A stretch of DNA of 64,000 nt, taken from positions 248,001-312,000 of the forward strand of contig NZ_JUIW01000002.1 of the NCBI RefSeq assembly GCF_004151245.1, given 5' to 3'. A model generated the notes under the pieces. The model was not told the origin of the DNA and did not search any database. It worked only from the letters and a program-made list of their open reading frames with translations. The stretch comes from Flavobacterium beibuense. GTDB taxonomy: Bacteria; Bacteroidota; Bacteroidia; Flavobacteriales; Flavobacteriaceae. Positions 42,807 through 52,189 of the stretch are shown piece by piece. The translations under genes and the position numbers were made by a program. The stretch's first letter is position 1. Each line of letters opens with the position of its first letter.

Positions 42807-43445
42807 TTAATAAGATAACCCGGGAGTTTTTCTCAGGTATGTATCGCTTTCTATTTGTTTCAGCATAAAATCTGCTACATCTGCCCTCGATATTTTTACC
42901 TGAATATTTTTTGAATCTGCAGCAAAACCATGCTGGTATCTGCCTGTGTGATTGCCATCAGTAAGATTTCCCGGCCTAGCTATTACCCACTCCAGGTTAC
43001 TTTCTTTTATATGTTTTTCCTGTAAGGCATGATCGGCAAAACCTTTTTTTAAAATGTAAGGTACTATAAGGTGTTTAAAATACCAGGGAGTCCTGTCAAG
43101 TGTCTTTACGCTGTCTCCATATCCTAATGAGGTTTGGCATATAAAGCGTTTTATTCCGGCTTTATTCATTGCTTCAATAATATTTTTGGTTCCCTGAGAA
43201 CGTATTACACCTATTTTATTTGCTGGTGAGCCTATACATGATAAAACAGCATCATGACCGTAAATGGCATGTTCTACTTCTACAGGATTTAAAACATCTC
43301 CTTTTACTACTTTAAGTTTAGGATGTTTAAGAGTGAAATTTTCAGGAGTGCGCACATAAGCTGTTACATTGTATCCGTTTTGTAATGCCTGCTGAGTTAA
43401 AAGCTTCCCTGTTCCTCCGGAAGCTCCAAAAATAATTAAGTTCAT
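42807..43445 (-). CDS. NAD(P)H-binding SDR-like protein (NmrA/atypical SDR family)
   Basis: The 212-residue protein starts with a Rossmann nucleotide-binding motif GASGGTGK (about 7-14), preceded by MNLIIF. It continues through LKVVKGDVLN and HDAVLSCIGSP, and then a RFICQTSLGYGD region where a Tyr/Ser pair could act. WVIARPGNLTDG is the substrate-side strand of the atypical SDRs (SDR_a5). Such proteins are oxidoreductases or redox sensors; the substrate is unknown. It lies downstream of the AraC-type regulator gene on the same strand, with a 77-bp gap, so it may be a target or co-transcribed. Confidence 0.85.
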   Translation of the reverse strand: MNLIIFGASGGTGKLLTQQALQNGYNVTAYVRTPENFTLKHPKLKVVKGDVLNPVEVEHAIYGHDAVLSCIGSPANKIGVIRSQGTKNIIEAMNKAGIKRFICQTSLGYGDSVKTLDRTPWYFKHLIVPYILKKGFADHALQEKHIKESNLEWVIARPGNLTDGNHTGRYQHGFAADSKNIQVKISRADVADFMLKQIESDTYLRKTPGLSY

Positions 43446-43522
43446 AGTTTATCCTTTTTTGATTAATAATGCCAAAATTATGGCAGGCATAATCCTAAAA
43501 ATAGAATAAACCCGACAACAGG

Positions 43523-44338
43523 TTATTTCTTTAGTTGCGAAAGGTTTTCTACCACTTCTTTAGACAAGTTTTGATACTGGTTAGGGGAAAAACCTGCAAA
43601 CTCCCTAAAGGAACGTATAAAATGAGACTGATCGGAATAATCATTTTCAAAAGCAACATCAGAGAGCTTTTCAAAAGTATTATTCCTCATTTGATTAAGT
43701 GAAGACTGAAAACGGCATATTCTTGTAAAAAGTTTAGGTGTAATACCTACATATTCTTTAAATTTTCTTTCAAATGTACGTTCAGACATCTGTAACTGTT
43801 CCTGCAAATCTCGAAGTATAATGTTCCCTCCCGACCGCATAATGGCTGATAATGCATAAGCCATGACTTCATTTTTATTAAAGTCATTAGCTTTAATATG
43901 CAGAAAAAGAAATGCAGAAAGAATTTCTATACGTTGTTTAGCAGTTTTGGCATCATTAAGCTGTTCTAAAAGAGAAAATCCTGTTTTCTTACAAAGTTCA
44001 TTTACATCAAGACAGGAATCGGTAAGCTCTTCCGGATTGAGTCCGAAAATAAGTTTTAACGAACTGGGATGAAGATAAATGCCTATAGCATTCAGTTTCC
44101 CCTTTAAGTTAAGCTCTGTAAATTTTGTTGATTGTCCGTAAAGGAATACCTGAGGTAATGCTTTTTCTTTTTGATAAAAACTACCATCATCAGGATGCTG
44201 AAATATAATGCCGGGGCAACCATCGGCCATTGCCCTGAAACTTTGTAATGGAGCAATCTCCATACTGTTGTCCAGAGACCAGAAAAAACGAACATAAGGG
44301 TTCAGGTTTTCTGTTGGTATGTAGGTTTTATAATTCAT
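43523..44338 (-). CDS. AraC-family transcriptional regulator
   Basis: The 271-residue protein has a C-terminal AraC DNA-binding domain (about 165-265). The first helix-turn-helix contains NIILRDLQEQLQMSERTFERKFKEYVG, and the second has LSDVAFENDYSDQSHFIRSFREFAGFSPNQY, the family signature. The N-terminal half (DUF6597-like, with YIPTENLNPYVRFFWSLDN) probably senses a ligand. A TAAATTTG -7 box on the minus strand (44366-44373) lies inside the end of the menC gene, so it may have its own promoter. It occupies the place downstream of menC where menE is often found in related genomes. Confidence 0.9.
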   Translation of the reverse strand: MNYKTYIPTENLNPYVRFFWSLDNSMEIAPLQSFRAMADGCPGIIFQHPDDGSFYQKEKALPQVFLYGQSTKFTELNLKGKLNAIGIYLHPSSLKLIFGLNPEELTDSCLDVNELCKKTGFSLLEQLNDAKTAKQRIEILSAFLFLHIKANDFNKNEVMAYALSAIMRSGGNIILRDLQEQLQMSERTFERKFKEYVGITPKLFTRICRFQSSLNQMRNNTFEKLSDVAFENDYSDQSHFIRSFREFAGFSPNQYQNLSKEVVENLSQLKK

Positions 44339-44362
44339 AGCAAGAAATTATTCGGCTTAAAG

Positions 44363-45397
44363 TTACAAATTTACATTCCAGCTAAGTTCTTTATTATAAA
44401 TTAATTGTCCCTGTTTTACCTCCAGAGGACAATCAAAGTTATTGGTGTATAATCCGCCGGTTCCTAATCCCTGCGGCATAGGATTATTTAAGGTAAATGT
44501 CCATTGTGCTATAGCGTTAAGTCCAATGTTACTCTCCAATGCAGATGTTATCCACCAGCTGATATCGTATTTTTCGGCTAATTCAATCCATTCCATGCTA
44601 CCTTTAACCCCCCCTACAAGGCTGGGCTTTAAAATAATGTATTGTGGCTTTATTTTTTGTAACAGACTTTCCTTGTTTTCTTTGCCAAAAACACCAATCA
44701 GTTCTTCATCAAGAGCAATAGGTAGCGGAGTCTCTCTACATAACTCAGTCATACTATCTGGTTGATGCTGTTTAATTGGTTGTTCAATGCTATGTAATTG
44801 AAATTTTGATAATTGATTTAATTTAACTAATGCTTCACTTGAGGTAAAAGCACCGTTAGCATCAACCCTTATTTCAATTTGTTTAGCACTAAAATTACCT
44901 CTTATAAATTCTAAAAGAGCTAGTTCTTTTGTAAAATCGATAGCGCCAATTTTAAGCTTTATGCAATTGAAACCCTGCTTCAGTTTATCCTCAATCTGCT
45001 CCTTCATAAACTGCTCTTCCCCCATCCATACAAGTCCGTTTATGGGAATGTTTTCTTGTCCGGAAGTAAATTGAGAAGGGAAAAGTAAAAATGGATTTTC
45101 TGACTCAAGTGACTGAAAAGCCATTTCTACGCCAAACTGAATAGATGGAAACTCAATAAGTTCATCCCATAGTTTATCCTTGCCTAATCTGATATTTTCA
45201 CAAACCCATTTAAGTTTCTCTTCATAATCGGGCCGGTCATCAATACTAAGGCTTCGAAGTATACCACACTCCCCTATTCCGGTTTTGCCATTTTCTTCTA
45301 AAATGAGAAACCAGGTTTCTTTTTCAGTAAGAACGCCCCGCGAAGTTCCGCTGGGGCGTTTAAATTTTAATATATATTTTTTGTATGAAGCCTTCAT
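44363..45397 (-). CDS. menC: o-succinylbenzoate synthase
   Basis: MenC dehydrates 2-succinyl-6-hydroxy-2,4-cyclohexadiene-1-carboxylate to o-succinylbenzoate in menaquinone synthesis. The 344-residue protein shows the enolase-superfamily active site: Lys147-x-Lys149 (CIKLKIGA). The metal ligands are Asp179 (RVDANGAF), Glu205 (SIEQPI) and Asp230/Glu231 (LDEEL), with the second Lys at 257 (LKPSLVGG). The TSRGVLTEKE and MAFQSLE segments are typical. Its start overlaps the stop of the UPF0173 gene by one base, so the two are co-translated. It belongs to the men cluster with menA, menB and menD. Confidence 0.93.
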   Translation of the reverse strand: MKASYKKYILKFKRPSGTSRGVLTEKETWFLILEENGKTGIGECGILRSLSIDDRPDYEEKLKWVCENIRLGKDKLWDELIEFPSIQFGVEMAFQSLESENPFLLFPSQFTSGQENIPINGLVWMGEEQFMKEQIEDKLKQGFNCIKLKIGAIDFTKELALLEFIRGNFSAKQIEIRVDANGAFTSSEALVKLNQLSKFQLHSIEQPIKQHQPDSMTELCRETPLPIALDEELIGVFGKENKESLLQKIKPQYIILKPSLVGGVKGSMEWIELAEKYDISWWITSALESNIGLNAIAQWTFTLNNPMPQGLGTGGLYTNNFDCPLEVKQGQLIYNKELSWNVNL

Positions 45398-46074
45398 TAT
45401 AATTCTAAAGATCCACCTATTTCCAAAAGCATTAAATCTTTATCCTTATCATAGAATTTCTTTTTGGCATCTTCATGATCAATCTTAATGTAGCCAAAAG
45501 TATCATAATGATATCCCAGTACTTTATCACATTCAAGGAAGTCTGAAGCTATTATGGCATCTTCAACATCCATTGTAAAGTTGCTACCTATAGGTAATAT
45601 GGCTAAGTCTAACTTTGTTCGAAGCGGAATCAATTTCATATCATAAGTAAGTGCCGTATCTCCTGCAATATAAATATTTTTATGCTCACCTTCAATTACA
45701 AAACCACCCTGATTACCACCATAAGTACCATCAGGGAAAGAGCTTGAGTGGATAGCTGTAACATATTTTACTTTACCAAAATCAAAATTCCAGCTTCCTC
45801 CATGATTCATTGGATGCGTTTTGAAACCTTTCTTTTCGTAATATCCGGCAATCTCGGCATTAGAAACAATTGTAGCGCCTGTGTTTTGTGCAATAGCCTC
45901 TACGTCAAGAATGTGGTCTCCGTGAGCATGGGTGATTAGAATATAATCAGCTTTAAGCTCCATGATGTCAATGTGTTTAGCCAGTTCGTTTGCCGTAATA
46001 AAAGGATCGACAATTATATTTTTGCCTCCTACTTTTATTCCAAGGCTCGCATGTCCGTAATATGTTATCTTCAT
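45397..46074 (-). CDS. metal-dependent hydrolase, UPF0173 family (metallo-beta-lactamase fold)
   Basis: The 225-residue protein has the metal motif THAHGDHILD (about 48-57), with further His residues in the MNHGGSW and AGDTALTY segments, and GYHYDTFGYI near the end. This is the UPF0173/YtkL family: small metallo-beta-lactamase-fold hydrolases with unknown substrates. It lies between menA (27-bp gap) and menC (one-base overlap), a placement seen in other Flavobacteriia. It may have a role linked to menaquinone, such as a thioesterase-like step, but that is inference. Confidence 0.9.
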   Translation of the reverse strand: MKITYYGHASLGIKVGGKNIIVDPFITANELAKHIDIMELKADYILITHAHGDHILDVEAIAQNTGATIVSNAEIAGYYEKKGFKTHPMNHGGSWNFDFGKVKYVTAIHSSSFPDGTYGGNQGGFVIEGEHKNIYIAGDTALTYDMKLIPLRTKLDLAILPIGSNFTMDVEDAIIASDFLECDKVLGYHYDTFGYIKIDHEDAKKKFYDKDKDLMLLEIGGSLEL

Positions 46075-46101
46075 AATTTTATAGTTGTATGTTGTCTATT
46101 T

Positions 46102-47004
46102 TTAAAACTGTAAAACAATACTAAGTAAAACCGACAATAAAAAAGTACCTAAGGCTACCTTCTTCAGTTCCGGATCCAGTTCACGGGGAACAGTATTTTT
46201 GCTAACTGTTTTTATGTGAAGTAAAAACGGAACATAAGCTATTAAAAACAGGTACTGTAGTGGTTTAAAGTTATACAAGATAGCAAATAGAAGTGTTAAA
46301 AACAATGCCGTTAAGATTATTGTATAATGATATATCTTAGCTTTTTTAGCACCCATTTTTACTACCAGTGTGTTTTTACCTGACATGGCATCGGAAACCT
46401 GATCGCGCATATTGTTTAGGTTTAATACGGCTACACTTAACAAGCCTATCGATATTGCAGGTAGTATAATTAAGACATCAAGCTGTCTTGCAAATAAGAA
46501 ATAGCAACCCAAAACACTTACCAGGCCGAAAAAGATAAATACAAACAAATCCCCCAATCCTTTATAACCGTAAGCCGAATTACCAACAGTATATTTTATG
46601 GCTGCAGCAATTGCCGCCAATCCTAAAAAGAAAAAGAATAGTGAGTACGTAAGGTTCTCTTTACCAAAAGACAAGTAAATAAGCATTACTGCAGCCACAA
46701 GGGTTAATAATGATGTTATTATAATACCCTTTTTCATAGCACCAACAGTAATAGCACCACTTTGTATAGCACGCTGAGGGCCAATACGATTTTCGTTGTC
46801 GGTACCTTTTACACCATCACCATAATCGTTTGCAAAGTTTGAAAGTACCTGTAAACCTAAAGTAGTTAGTAATGCGAAAGCAAATATGCTCCAGTTTTTC
46901 ATTCCTTGTGAAAAAGCATAAAAACTACCAACAAGTATTCCGGATACTGATAATGGTAAAGTTCTTAATCGTGCGGCTTCAAGCCAGGCTTTTGCGTTTG
47001 CCAT
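46102..47004 (-). CDS. menA: 1,4-dihydroxy-2-naphthoate polyprenyltransferase
   Basis: MenA attaches the isoprenoid side chain to DHNA at the membrane, the last step before methylation. The 300-residue protein has eight or nine membrane helices. The prenyl-diphosphate-binding motif is NFANDYGDGVKGTDN near residue 56, and the second Asp-rich motif is NNMRDQVSDAMSGKNT near residue 197. The start MANAKAWLEAARLRTLPLS is characteristic. It lies 29 bp downstream of a PH-domain gene and 27 bp upstream of the UPF0173 gene. Confidence 0.95.
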   Translation of the reverse strand: MANAKAWLEAARLRTLPLSVSGILVGSFYAFSQGMKNWSIFAFALLTTLGLQVLSNFANDYGDGVKGTDNENRIGPQRAIQSGAITVGAMKKGIIITSLLTLVAAVMLIYLSFGKENLTYSLFFFFLGLAAIAAAIKYTVGNSAYGYKGLGDLFVFIFFGLVSVLGCYFLFARQLDVLIILPAISIGLLSVAVLNLNNMRDQVSDAMSGKNTLVVKMGAKKAKIYHYTIILTALFLTLLFAILYNFKPLQYLFLIAYVPFLLHIKTVSKNTVPRELDPELKKVALGTFLLSVLLSIVLQF

Positions 47005-47033
47005 TTATATAGTCAAAAAAATTAATTTTAATA

Positions 47034-48548
47034 TTACATCCAGTTCTTATCGGTTGTCTCTACCTGATACAGCCAATAATTAACCAGTCCCTTAAGCTTT
47101 GTGTACCCTGTTAATCCAAAAGTAAGGTTACCACCAGCCGTATGCAAAGTTACGATTCCTATATCAGGATTTTTATGCCAAAAGTACTGTGTAAGGCTAA
47201 CTCCCTGTATTTTGTGAGGTGCCAGTATCTCTGTGCTTATATCCCAAGCTCCGCTTTGTTTGATAATGAAATTATTATTTACAAAGAGTTTGTAGTTTCT
47301 GAAAGAAAAGAAAATAATAATGCTTACAAAAAGTATATATACAGCAAGGAACATTACATAATCTATCATTTCCGGAGACAGGTAAACTAAAAAGAAATAA
47401 ATTCCTGAAGGGATAAGAATTGCTTTTACGATCTGAAATAGTACTTTACGTATATTAGGCTTTAAACCAAGCCCCTTTTCAGGTATTTTACCTAAAAGGA
47501 ACTGCATCAGGGCATCTTTTTCACTATCATTACAACCGGGTATTTCTATAGCCGATTTTAAATGGTCTTTATTAGATGTCTGGTTGTATGCCTGACGTAT
47601 TCTAATATCCTGTATTTTTAGTTTCTTCTGAAAGAAGTTTCTCCCAACAGCAAGAATCTGTACCTTTTCAGGGCGAATAATAGTACTTTTAGTATTTATT
47701 AATCCGAAAGAAAGTAACAGAGAGTTTTGTTTACGAGTGATTTTAAAATCAAAGTACTTGATAATGGTGCGTAAAAGGTTTACTACCAATGTAAGTACTA
47801 ATATGATAATAACAATAGTAGTTATAAACCTAAGGAATAACTCGGCGTTTATATATTCCTCTAACGGATCTTCTTCATAACCTGTTGCCTGAATTATATC
47901 TTCAATATATTGATAAATAGAGATAAAAAAGGCAAAAAGTAAGGCAAAGCTACGTGTGTAGTTTGATGTAATACCTGTTTTTAAAAGCGTAATAAAGCTT
48001 ATTTGGATAAAAGGATATTCCTTTTCGTACTGTCTTATCTTTAACTCACCTTCTCTAGAAATATCACTATTTTCAGTAACTTCATTTTCGTTTTCCAGCA
48101 ATCTTTCCTTAAGTAAAAGTGCCAGATTATGATCGATAGCCCTAATAGACACCTCCTTTTTGCTACTACCCGCAGTATCAACTTCTAAAGCATAAACATT
48201 AATTATCCTTTGTATAAGTGACTGATTAATGTTTACCTGCTGTATTTTATCTAAAGGGATTGCGAGCCTGCTTTTGTTTAAAATTCCTTTACGGATAACA
48301 AACTCTTCATTTTTCTCATCAAGAAAGAAAGTAAAATTCAGGTACTTAAGGTAAGCTATGATGCCGACCAAAACGATAATGACTCCGGCTCCTGCTAAAA
48401 CAGAGAGTTTATTAAGTTCTTTAAACCTAAATATCCAAACAATAAGTATAGGCCATAAAGCACGTATTGCACCCTGAAAAGTGTCGGCAAACATAACCAC
48501 AACACCTACTAAAGACTGTCGTTGCGGTTTACTGAAATCACTCTTCAT
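47034..48548 (-). CDS. membrane protein with bacterial PH (bPH2/YdbT-like) domains
   Basis: The 504-residue protein has paired hydrophobic helices near 30-65, 200-240 and 375-410. They separate at least three bPH2 domains, seen in RKGILNKSRLAIPLDKIQQVNI (about 86-107), INTKSTIIRPEKVQI and IKQSGAWDISTEILAPHKIQGV. This is the YdbT architecture. Its start overlaps the end of the YdbS-like gene by 11 bp, so the pair acts together in the membrane. In Bacillus such pairs have been linked to antibiotic resistance; the role here is unknown. It lies between menB and menA. Confidence 0.88.
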   Translation of the reverse strand: MKSDFSKPQRQSLVGVVVMFADTFQGAIRALWPILIVWIFRFKELNKLSVLAGAGVIIVLVGIIAYLKYLNFTFFLDEKNEEFVIRKGILNKSRLAIPLDKIQQVNINQSLIQRIINVYALEVDTAGSSKKEVSIRAIDHNLALLLKERLLENENEVTENSDISREGELKIRQYEKEYPFIQISFITLLKTGITSNYTRSFALLFAFFISIYQYIEDIIQATGYEEDPLEEYINAELFLRFITTIVIIILVLTLVVNLLRTIIKYFDFKITRKQNSLLLSFGLINTKSTIIRPEKVQILAVGRNFFQKKLKIQDIRIRQAYNQTSNKDHLKSAIEIPGCNDSEKDALMQFLLGKIPEKGLGLKPNIRKVLFQIVKAILIPSGIYFFLVYLSPEMIDYVMFLAVYILFVSIIIFFSFRNYKLFVNNNFIIKQSGAWDISTEILAPHKIQGVSLTQYFWHKNPDIGIVTLHTAGGNLTFGLTGYTKLKGLVNYWLYQVETTDKNWM

Positions 48549-49080
48549 TTGCGTTCTCCTGCTTTAATATTTTACCAACCAAAAGCTGTTTTATATTTTC
48601 AGCCTGTTGTTTTTCTATGCCTGATATTTTTATGTCACTACTGTCGCCGCCCGCAGTAAATACTTCTACTGAAGCAAGTCCGAATTTTCTGGAAAGTATA
48701 CCCTCGTGTAAAGCAACGTGCTGTACCCTGTTGTAAGGGATAATTGTGACTGTAGTAGAGATAACGCCACTTTTGTAAATTACATCGTGATTACGAAAAG
48801 CAAATCCCCTGTTTTTAAAACTTAAGTTGGTAAGTACTATACTTAAAAAAAGAAAGACAGTATATATTATAATTGCAGGGATTATATAATCCCTGGTCTG
48901 TTCTATAAAATATAAAGCTGAGCCACCCGCTATAGCAATTATTGTATAAACAAGAGCTACATTAAAAAACATTATTTTTCTGTAATCAGGCTGTAATACA
49001 GTAAGAGCTGCTTCCTCAAATTTAGGTAAGGAAGCAGTATCTATAACATTATTTTCAAATTCGTTGTTTATGGTATCCAT
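48538..49080 (-). CDS. membrane protein with bacterial PH domain (YdbS-like)
   Basis: The 180-residue protein has two adjacent membrane helices (about 42-65 and 70-92) followed by a single bPH2 domain. That domain is marked by VIYKSGVISTTVTIIPYNRVQHVAL and FTAGGDSSDIKISGI. The pattern matches YdbS, which is normally encoded with YdbT. Its start overlaps the menB end by 13 bp and its end overlaps the YdbT-like gene by 11 bp, so all three are translationally coupled. The function is not known. Confidence 0.88.
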   Translation of the reverse strand: MDTINNEFENNVIDTASLPKFEEAALTVLQPDYRKIMFFNVALVYTIIAIAGGSALYFIEQTRDYIIPAIIIYTVFLFLSIVLTNLSFKNRGFAFRNHDVIYKSGVISTTVTIIPYNRVQHVALHEGILSRKFGLASVEVFTAGGDSSDIKISGIEKQQAENIKQLLVGKILKQENANEE

Positions 49081-49910
49081 TTGATATCCCTAAAGTTAGG
49101 CTTTCTTTTTTCAAGGAAAGCATCACGGCCTTCTTTAGCCTCTTCTGTCATGTAAGTTAAACGGGTAGCTTCTCCTGCAAATACCTGTTGCCCTACCATT
49201 CCGTCATCAGTAAGGTTAAAGGCAAACTTAAGCATCTTAATAGATGTTGGAGATTTATCTAATATTTCCTGCGCCCATTCATAGGCAGTATCTTCAAGTT
49301 CAGCATGAGGGATAACAGCATTTACCATTCCCATTTCATAAGCTTCCTGAGCCGAATAGTTTCTTCCTAAAAAGAATATCTCACGGGCACGTTTCTGTCC
49401 TACCATTTTGGCCAGGTAAGCCGAGCCGTATCCACCGTCAAAACTGGTAACATCCGCATCAGTCTGTTTAAATATTGCATGTTCTTTACTGGCAAGGGTA
49501 AGGTCGCAAACTACATGGAGGCTATGCCCTCCTCCTACTGCCCAGCCAGGAACAACAGCTATAACCACTTTAGGCATAAAACGTATTAAACGCTGTACTT
49601 CAAGAATATTAAGCCTGTGCATACCGTCGTCACCTACATAACCCTGATGTCCGCGTGCTTTTTGATCACCGCCGCTACAAAATGAATAAACCCCGTCTTT
49701 AGAAGAAGGGCCTTCTGCAGAGAGTAACACTACCCCTATTGAGGTATCTTCCCTGGCATCAAGAAATGCTTCAAAAAGTTCGCTCGTGGTTTTAGGCCTG
49801 AAAGCGTTCCTTACATCCGGTCTATTAAAAGCTATACGGGCAACGCCGTTACATTTTTTATAGGTTATATCTTCAAATTCCTTTACGGTTTTCCAGTCTA
49901 TAGTACTCAT
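49068..49910 (-). CDS. menB: 1,4-dihydroxy-2-naphthoyl-CoA synthase
   Basis: MenB closes o-succinylbenzoyl-CoA to DHNA-CoA. This crotonase-family protein (280 residues from the ATG at 49910) has the oxyanion-hole sequence FCSGGDQKARG and VVPGWAVGGGHSLH. SFDGGYGSAYLAKMVGQKRAREIFFLG carries the active-site Asp and the family-specific loops. A longer reading frame from 49952 would add 14 residues (MQKMAYF...) that are not typical of MenB. It is the first gene of a coupled set with the two PH-domain genes, menA, UPF0173 and menC. Confidence 0.96.
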   Translation of the reverse strand: MSTIDWKTVKEFEDITYKKCNGVARIAFNRPDVRNAFRPKTTSELFEAFLDAREDTSIGVVLLSAEGPSSKDGVYSFCSGGDQKARGHQGYVGDDGMHRLNILEVQRLIRFMPKVVIAVVPGWAVGGGHSLHVVCDLTLASKEHAIFKQTDADVTSFDGGYGSAYLAKMVGQKRAREIFFLGRNYSAQEAYEMGMVNAVIPHAELEDTAYEWAQEILDKSPTSIKMLKFAFNLTDDGMVGQQVFAGEATRLTYMTEEAKEGRDAFLEKRKPNFRDIKWIP

Positions 49911-50093
49911 GTCTGTATAATATTTCCCGTAAAAATAAGCCATTTTTTGCATTTGCCAATAAAATTACCTAACTGAAAAAAGGTATACTCCATAAATTAC
50001 TTTATCTCAAAAACTTAGGGGTGCTGTATAATAAAACTGCTATTTAAAGTGTTAACCTTGATAAAAAAGAAGGGTAAAAAAGTTTCAATTATT

Positions 50094-50101
50094 TATATTT
50101 G
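50094..50101 (+). promoter_or_regulatory. -7 promoter element upstream of the serine hydrolase gene
   Basis: TATATTTG matches the -7 consensus and lies 46 bp before the ATG. No TTG at the proper distance was found. Confidence 0.4.
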
Positions 50102-50147
50102 CGCTTCCACGCTTTTTCCTCACATATAGAATACACAATTATAAAGA

Positions 50148-51344
50148 ATGAAGTTTTTAAGATTTATACCTTTTATACTATTATTTACTACAGCGACATC
50201 ATGTAAAAAAGAGAAGCCTGTAATAGCCCAACATGTAAAAAAAGTAGAAAAGGATACTGTTTTAAGAATTAAACCTCTTAATATAAAATTAAACAAAGTA
50301 CCACAAAGCTATATCAACTCTAAAAAAGCCGGTATTGATAATTTTTACAATCATATATGGCCTAAGGATAATTTAAGCGGAGGTTTTCTGGTTGCAAAAA
50401 ATGGGGAAGTATTATATGAAACTTATGGAGGATTGGCGAACAGAAACACTAAAGAAGAAATCGATTCACATACACCGCTACACCTGGCTTCGGTAAGTAA
50501 GGTTTTAACTGCTGCTGTTATACTTAAGCTTATTGACTTTAAAAAGCTGGAACTGGATCAAAAGGTAAACGCTATACTTCCTGAATTTCCTTATGAGGAT
50601 ATTACCATAAAAATGTTGTTAAATCACAGAAGCGGACTGCCTAATTACGCCTATTTTTGTGATGACAGTAAGATTTGGGACCGTAGTATGCTGCATAATC
50701 AGGATATTCTTGATCTTATGGCAAAACACAAATTTGATCTTTACTTTAAACCGGACAAAAAATTCGGTTATTGCAATACTAATTATGCTATGCTGGCTCT
50801 TGTAATTGAAAAGGTCACGAAGATGAATTACAGGGATGCCATGAAAAAGATAATTTTTGAACCTCTTGAAATGAACGATACTTATGTGTTTAATTATGAA
50901 GAGGATAAAGAAACTGCCAGCCGTTCTTATAAAGGCAATAACGTACTATACGGTTTTGATTTCCTTGACGATGTATATGGTGATAAGAATATCTATTCAA
51001 CTCCAAGAGACTTACTTAAATTTGATATGGCTACCTATTCTCACGACTTTTTAAATCCTGAGCTTGTAAAACAGGTTTTTAAAGGTTATAGTTATGAGAG
51101 TAAGGGAGTTAAGAATTACGGCTTAGGTATTCGCCTTCGTGAATGGAAAACCGGTGAAAAACTGTTTTACCATAACGGATGGTGGCATGGTAATACTTCA
51201 TCCTATGTTACCCTTAAAAAAGATACGGTAACTATTATAGCCCTGTCTAATAAATTCAGCTATAAGCCTTATAAGGTTTCTAAACTGGCTCCTTTGTTTG
51301 GTGTATACCCAATGAAAGATGCCGATGAAGATTTGTTTGATTAA
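50148..51344 (+). CDS. beta-lactamase-family serine hydrolase lipoprotein
   Basis: The 398-residue protein has a lipoprotein signal with lipobox ATSC (Cys at about 19) and a class C beta-lactamase/DD-peptidase fold. The nucleophile motif is SVSK (LASVSKVLT, near 116), the Tyr-x-Asn motif is YCN (GYCNTNYAML, near 206) and the third motif is HNG (FYHNGWWHG, near 345). Such proteins are often esterases or peptidases and only sometimes beta-lactamases. It is the single plus-strand gene between menB and the menD-side genes. A hairpin covers its stop codon. Confidence 0.88.
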   Translation: MKFLRFIPFILLFTTATSCKKEKPVIAQHVKKVEKDTVLRIKPLNIKLNKVPQSYINSKKAGIDNFYNHIWPKDNLSGGFLVAKNGEVLYETYGGLANRNTKEEIDSHTPLHLASVSKVLTAAVILKLIDFKKLELDQKVNAILPEFPYEDITIKMLLNHRSGLPNYAYFCDDSKIWDRSMLHNQDILDLMAKHKFDLYFKPDKKFGYCNTNYAMLALVIEKVTKMNYRDAMKKIIFEPLEMNDTYVFNYEEDKETASRSYKGNNVLYGFDFLDDVYGDKNIYSTPRDLLKFDMATYSHDFLNPELVKQVFKGYSYESKGVKNYGLGIRLREWKTGEKLFYHNGWWHGNTSSYVTLKKDTVTIIALSNKFSYKPYKVSKLAPLFGVYPMKDADEDLFD

Positions 51345-51363
51345 TTGGTCTAACCAATTTTTA
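51343..51363 (+). terminator. compact hairpin overlapping two convergent stop codons
   Basis: AATTGGT-CTA-ACCAATT is a 7-bp stem with a 3-base loop, followed by TTTTTA on the plus strand. It contains the stop codon of the serine hydrolase gene and the reverse-strand stop region of the dioxygenase gene. Confidence 0.6.
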
Positions 51364-52180
51364 CCGAAGTCATATTAAGGGAACCTCCCACCATTTTATC
51401 ATTAAAGAAGCTTAAATCGTCTTTATTATCCTGTAATCCCAAAATGTACATTAGCGGATAGTAGTGATCAGGCGTTGGTATAGCCAACTTAGCTGCTTTA
51501 TTCAGATTTTCATAATCTATCAGGGCTTTATGGTTTCCGTCAGTTATCTTTTCCTTAAAGACATTGTTCATTTCTATGGCCCAGTCAAAGCCATAATCAG
51601 GTTCGTTTAACTTTTTCCAGTCAATCATTCTAAGATTATGAACCATGTTTCCACTACCAATAATCAGTACGCCTTTTTTACGTAATAAAGAAAGTTGTTT
51701 AGCAAGCTCATAGTGATAAGAAGCAGGCTTGCTATAATCTATACTTAACTGTAATACCGGAATATCAGCATTAGGGTACATATGCCTTACTACTGTCCAG
51801 GTACCATGATCTAATCCCCAATCGTGGTCTAAACCTACCTGTGTGCTTGTAATAAGTTTTGCTGTTTCTTTAGCCAGTTCAGGATTTCCTTTAGCAGGAT
51901 ACTGAACATCAAACAATTTCTGAGGGAAACCGCCAAAATCGTGAATTGTTTTTGGGTCTTCCATTGCTGTTATGTGTGTTCCTCTGGTAAGCCAGTGAGC
52001 AGAAACTACAATAACAGCCTTTGGGCGGGTCATCCCTTTCCCCATTTTAGACCATGTTTGTGAGAACTCATTATCCTCTATGCCATTCATAGGAGAACCG
52101 TGACCAATAAATAATACAGGTAATTTTTCATCCTGTTCGTTAAGATTATCTGTCCAGTTTTTAAAATTATGTAATGACAT
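51350..52180 (-). CDS. LigB-family extradiol dioxygenase (YgiD/4,5-DOPA dioxygenase-like)
   Basis: The 276-residue protein is of the LigB/YgiD class of non-haem extradiol dioxygenases. It starts PVLFIGHGSPMNGIEDN with an early His, has VSAHWLTRG near 62 and HDWGLDHGTW near 118. It also has IIGSGNMVHNLR near 175 and PTPDHYYPLMY near 235, the family's His ligands. YgiD cleaves DOPA in vitro; the natural substrate is unknown. It follows the S1-domain gene by 9 bp, so the two are co-transcribed. Confidence 0.9.
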   Translation of the reverse strand: MSLHNFKNWTDNLNEQDEKLPVLFIGHGSPMNGIEDNEFSQTWSKMGKGMTRPKAVIVVSAHWLTRGTHITAMEDPKTIHDFGGFPQKLFDVQYPAKGNPELAKETAKLITSTQVGLDHDWGLDHGTWTVVRHMYPNADIPVLQLSIDYSKPASYHYELAKQLSLLRKKGVLIIGSGNMVHNLRMIDWKKLNEPDYGFDWAIEMNNVFKEKITDGNHKALIDYENLNKAAKLAIPTPDHYYPLMYILGLQDNKDDLSFFNDKMVGGSLNMTSVKIG

Positions 52181-52189
52181 AATGTTGAA

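Noticed and set aside
43470..43485. TGCCA / TGGCA hairpin between the AraC and NAD(P)-binding genes
   Set aside because: The 5-bp stem has no adjacent T run on the minus strand; too weak to call a terminator.
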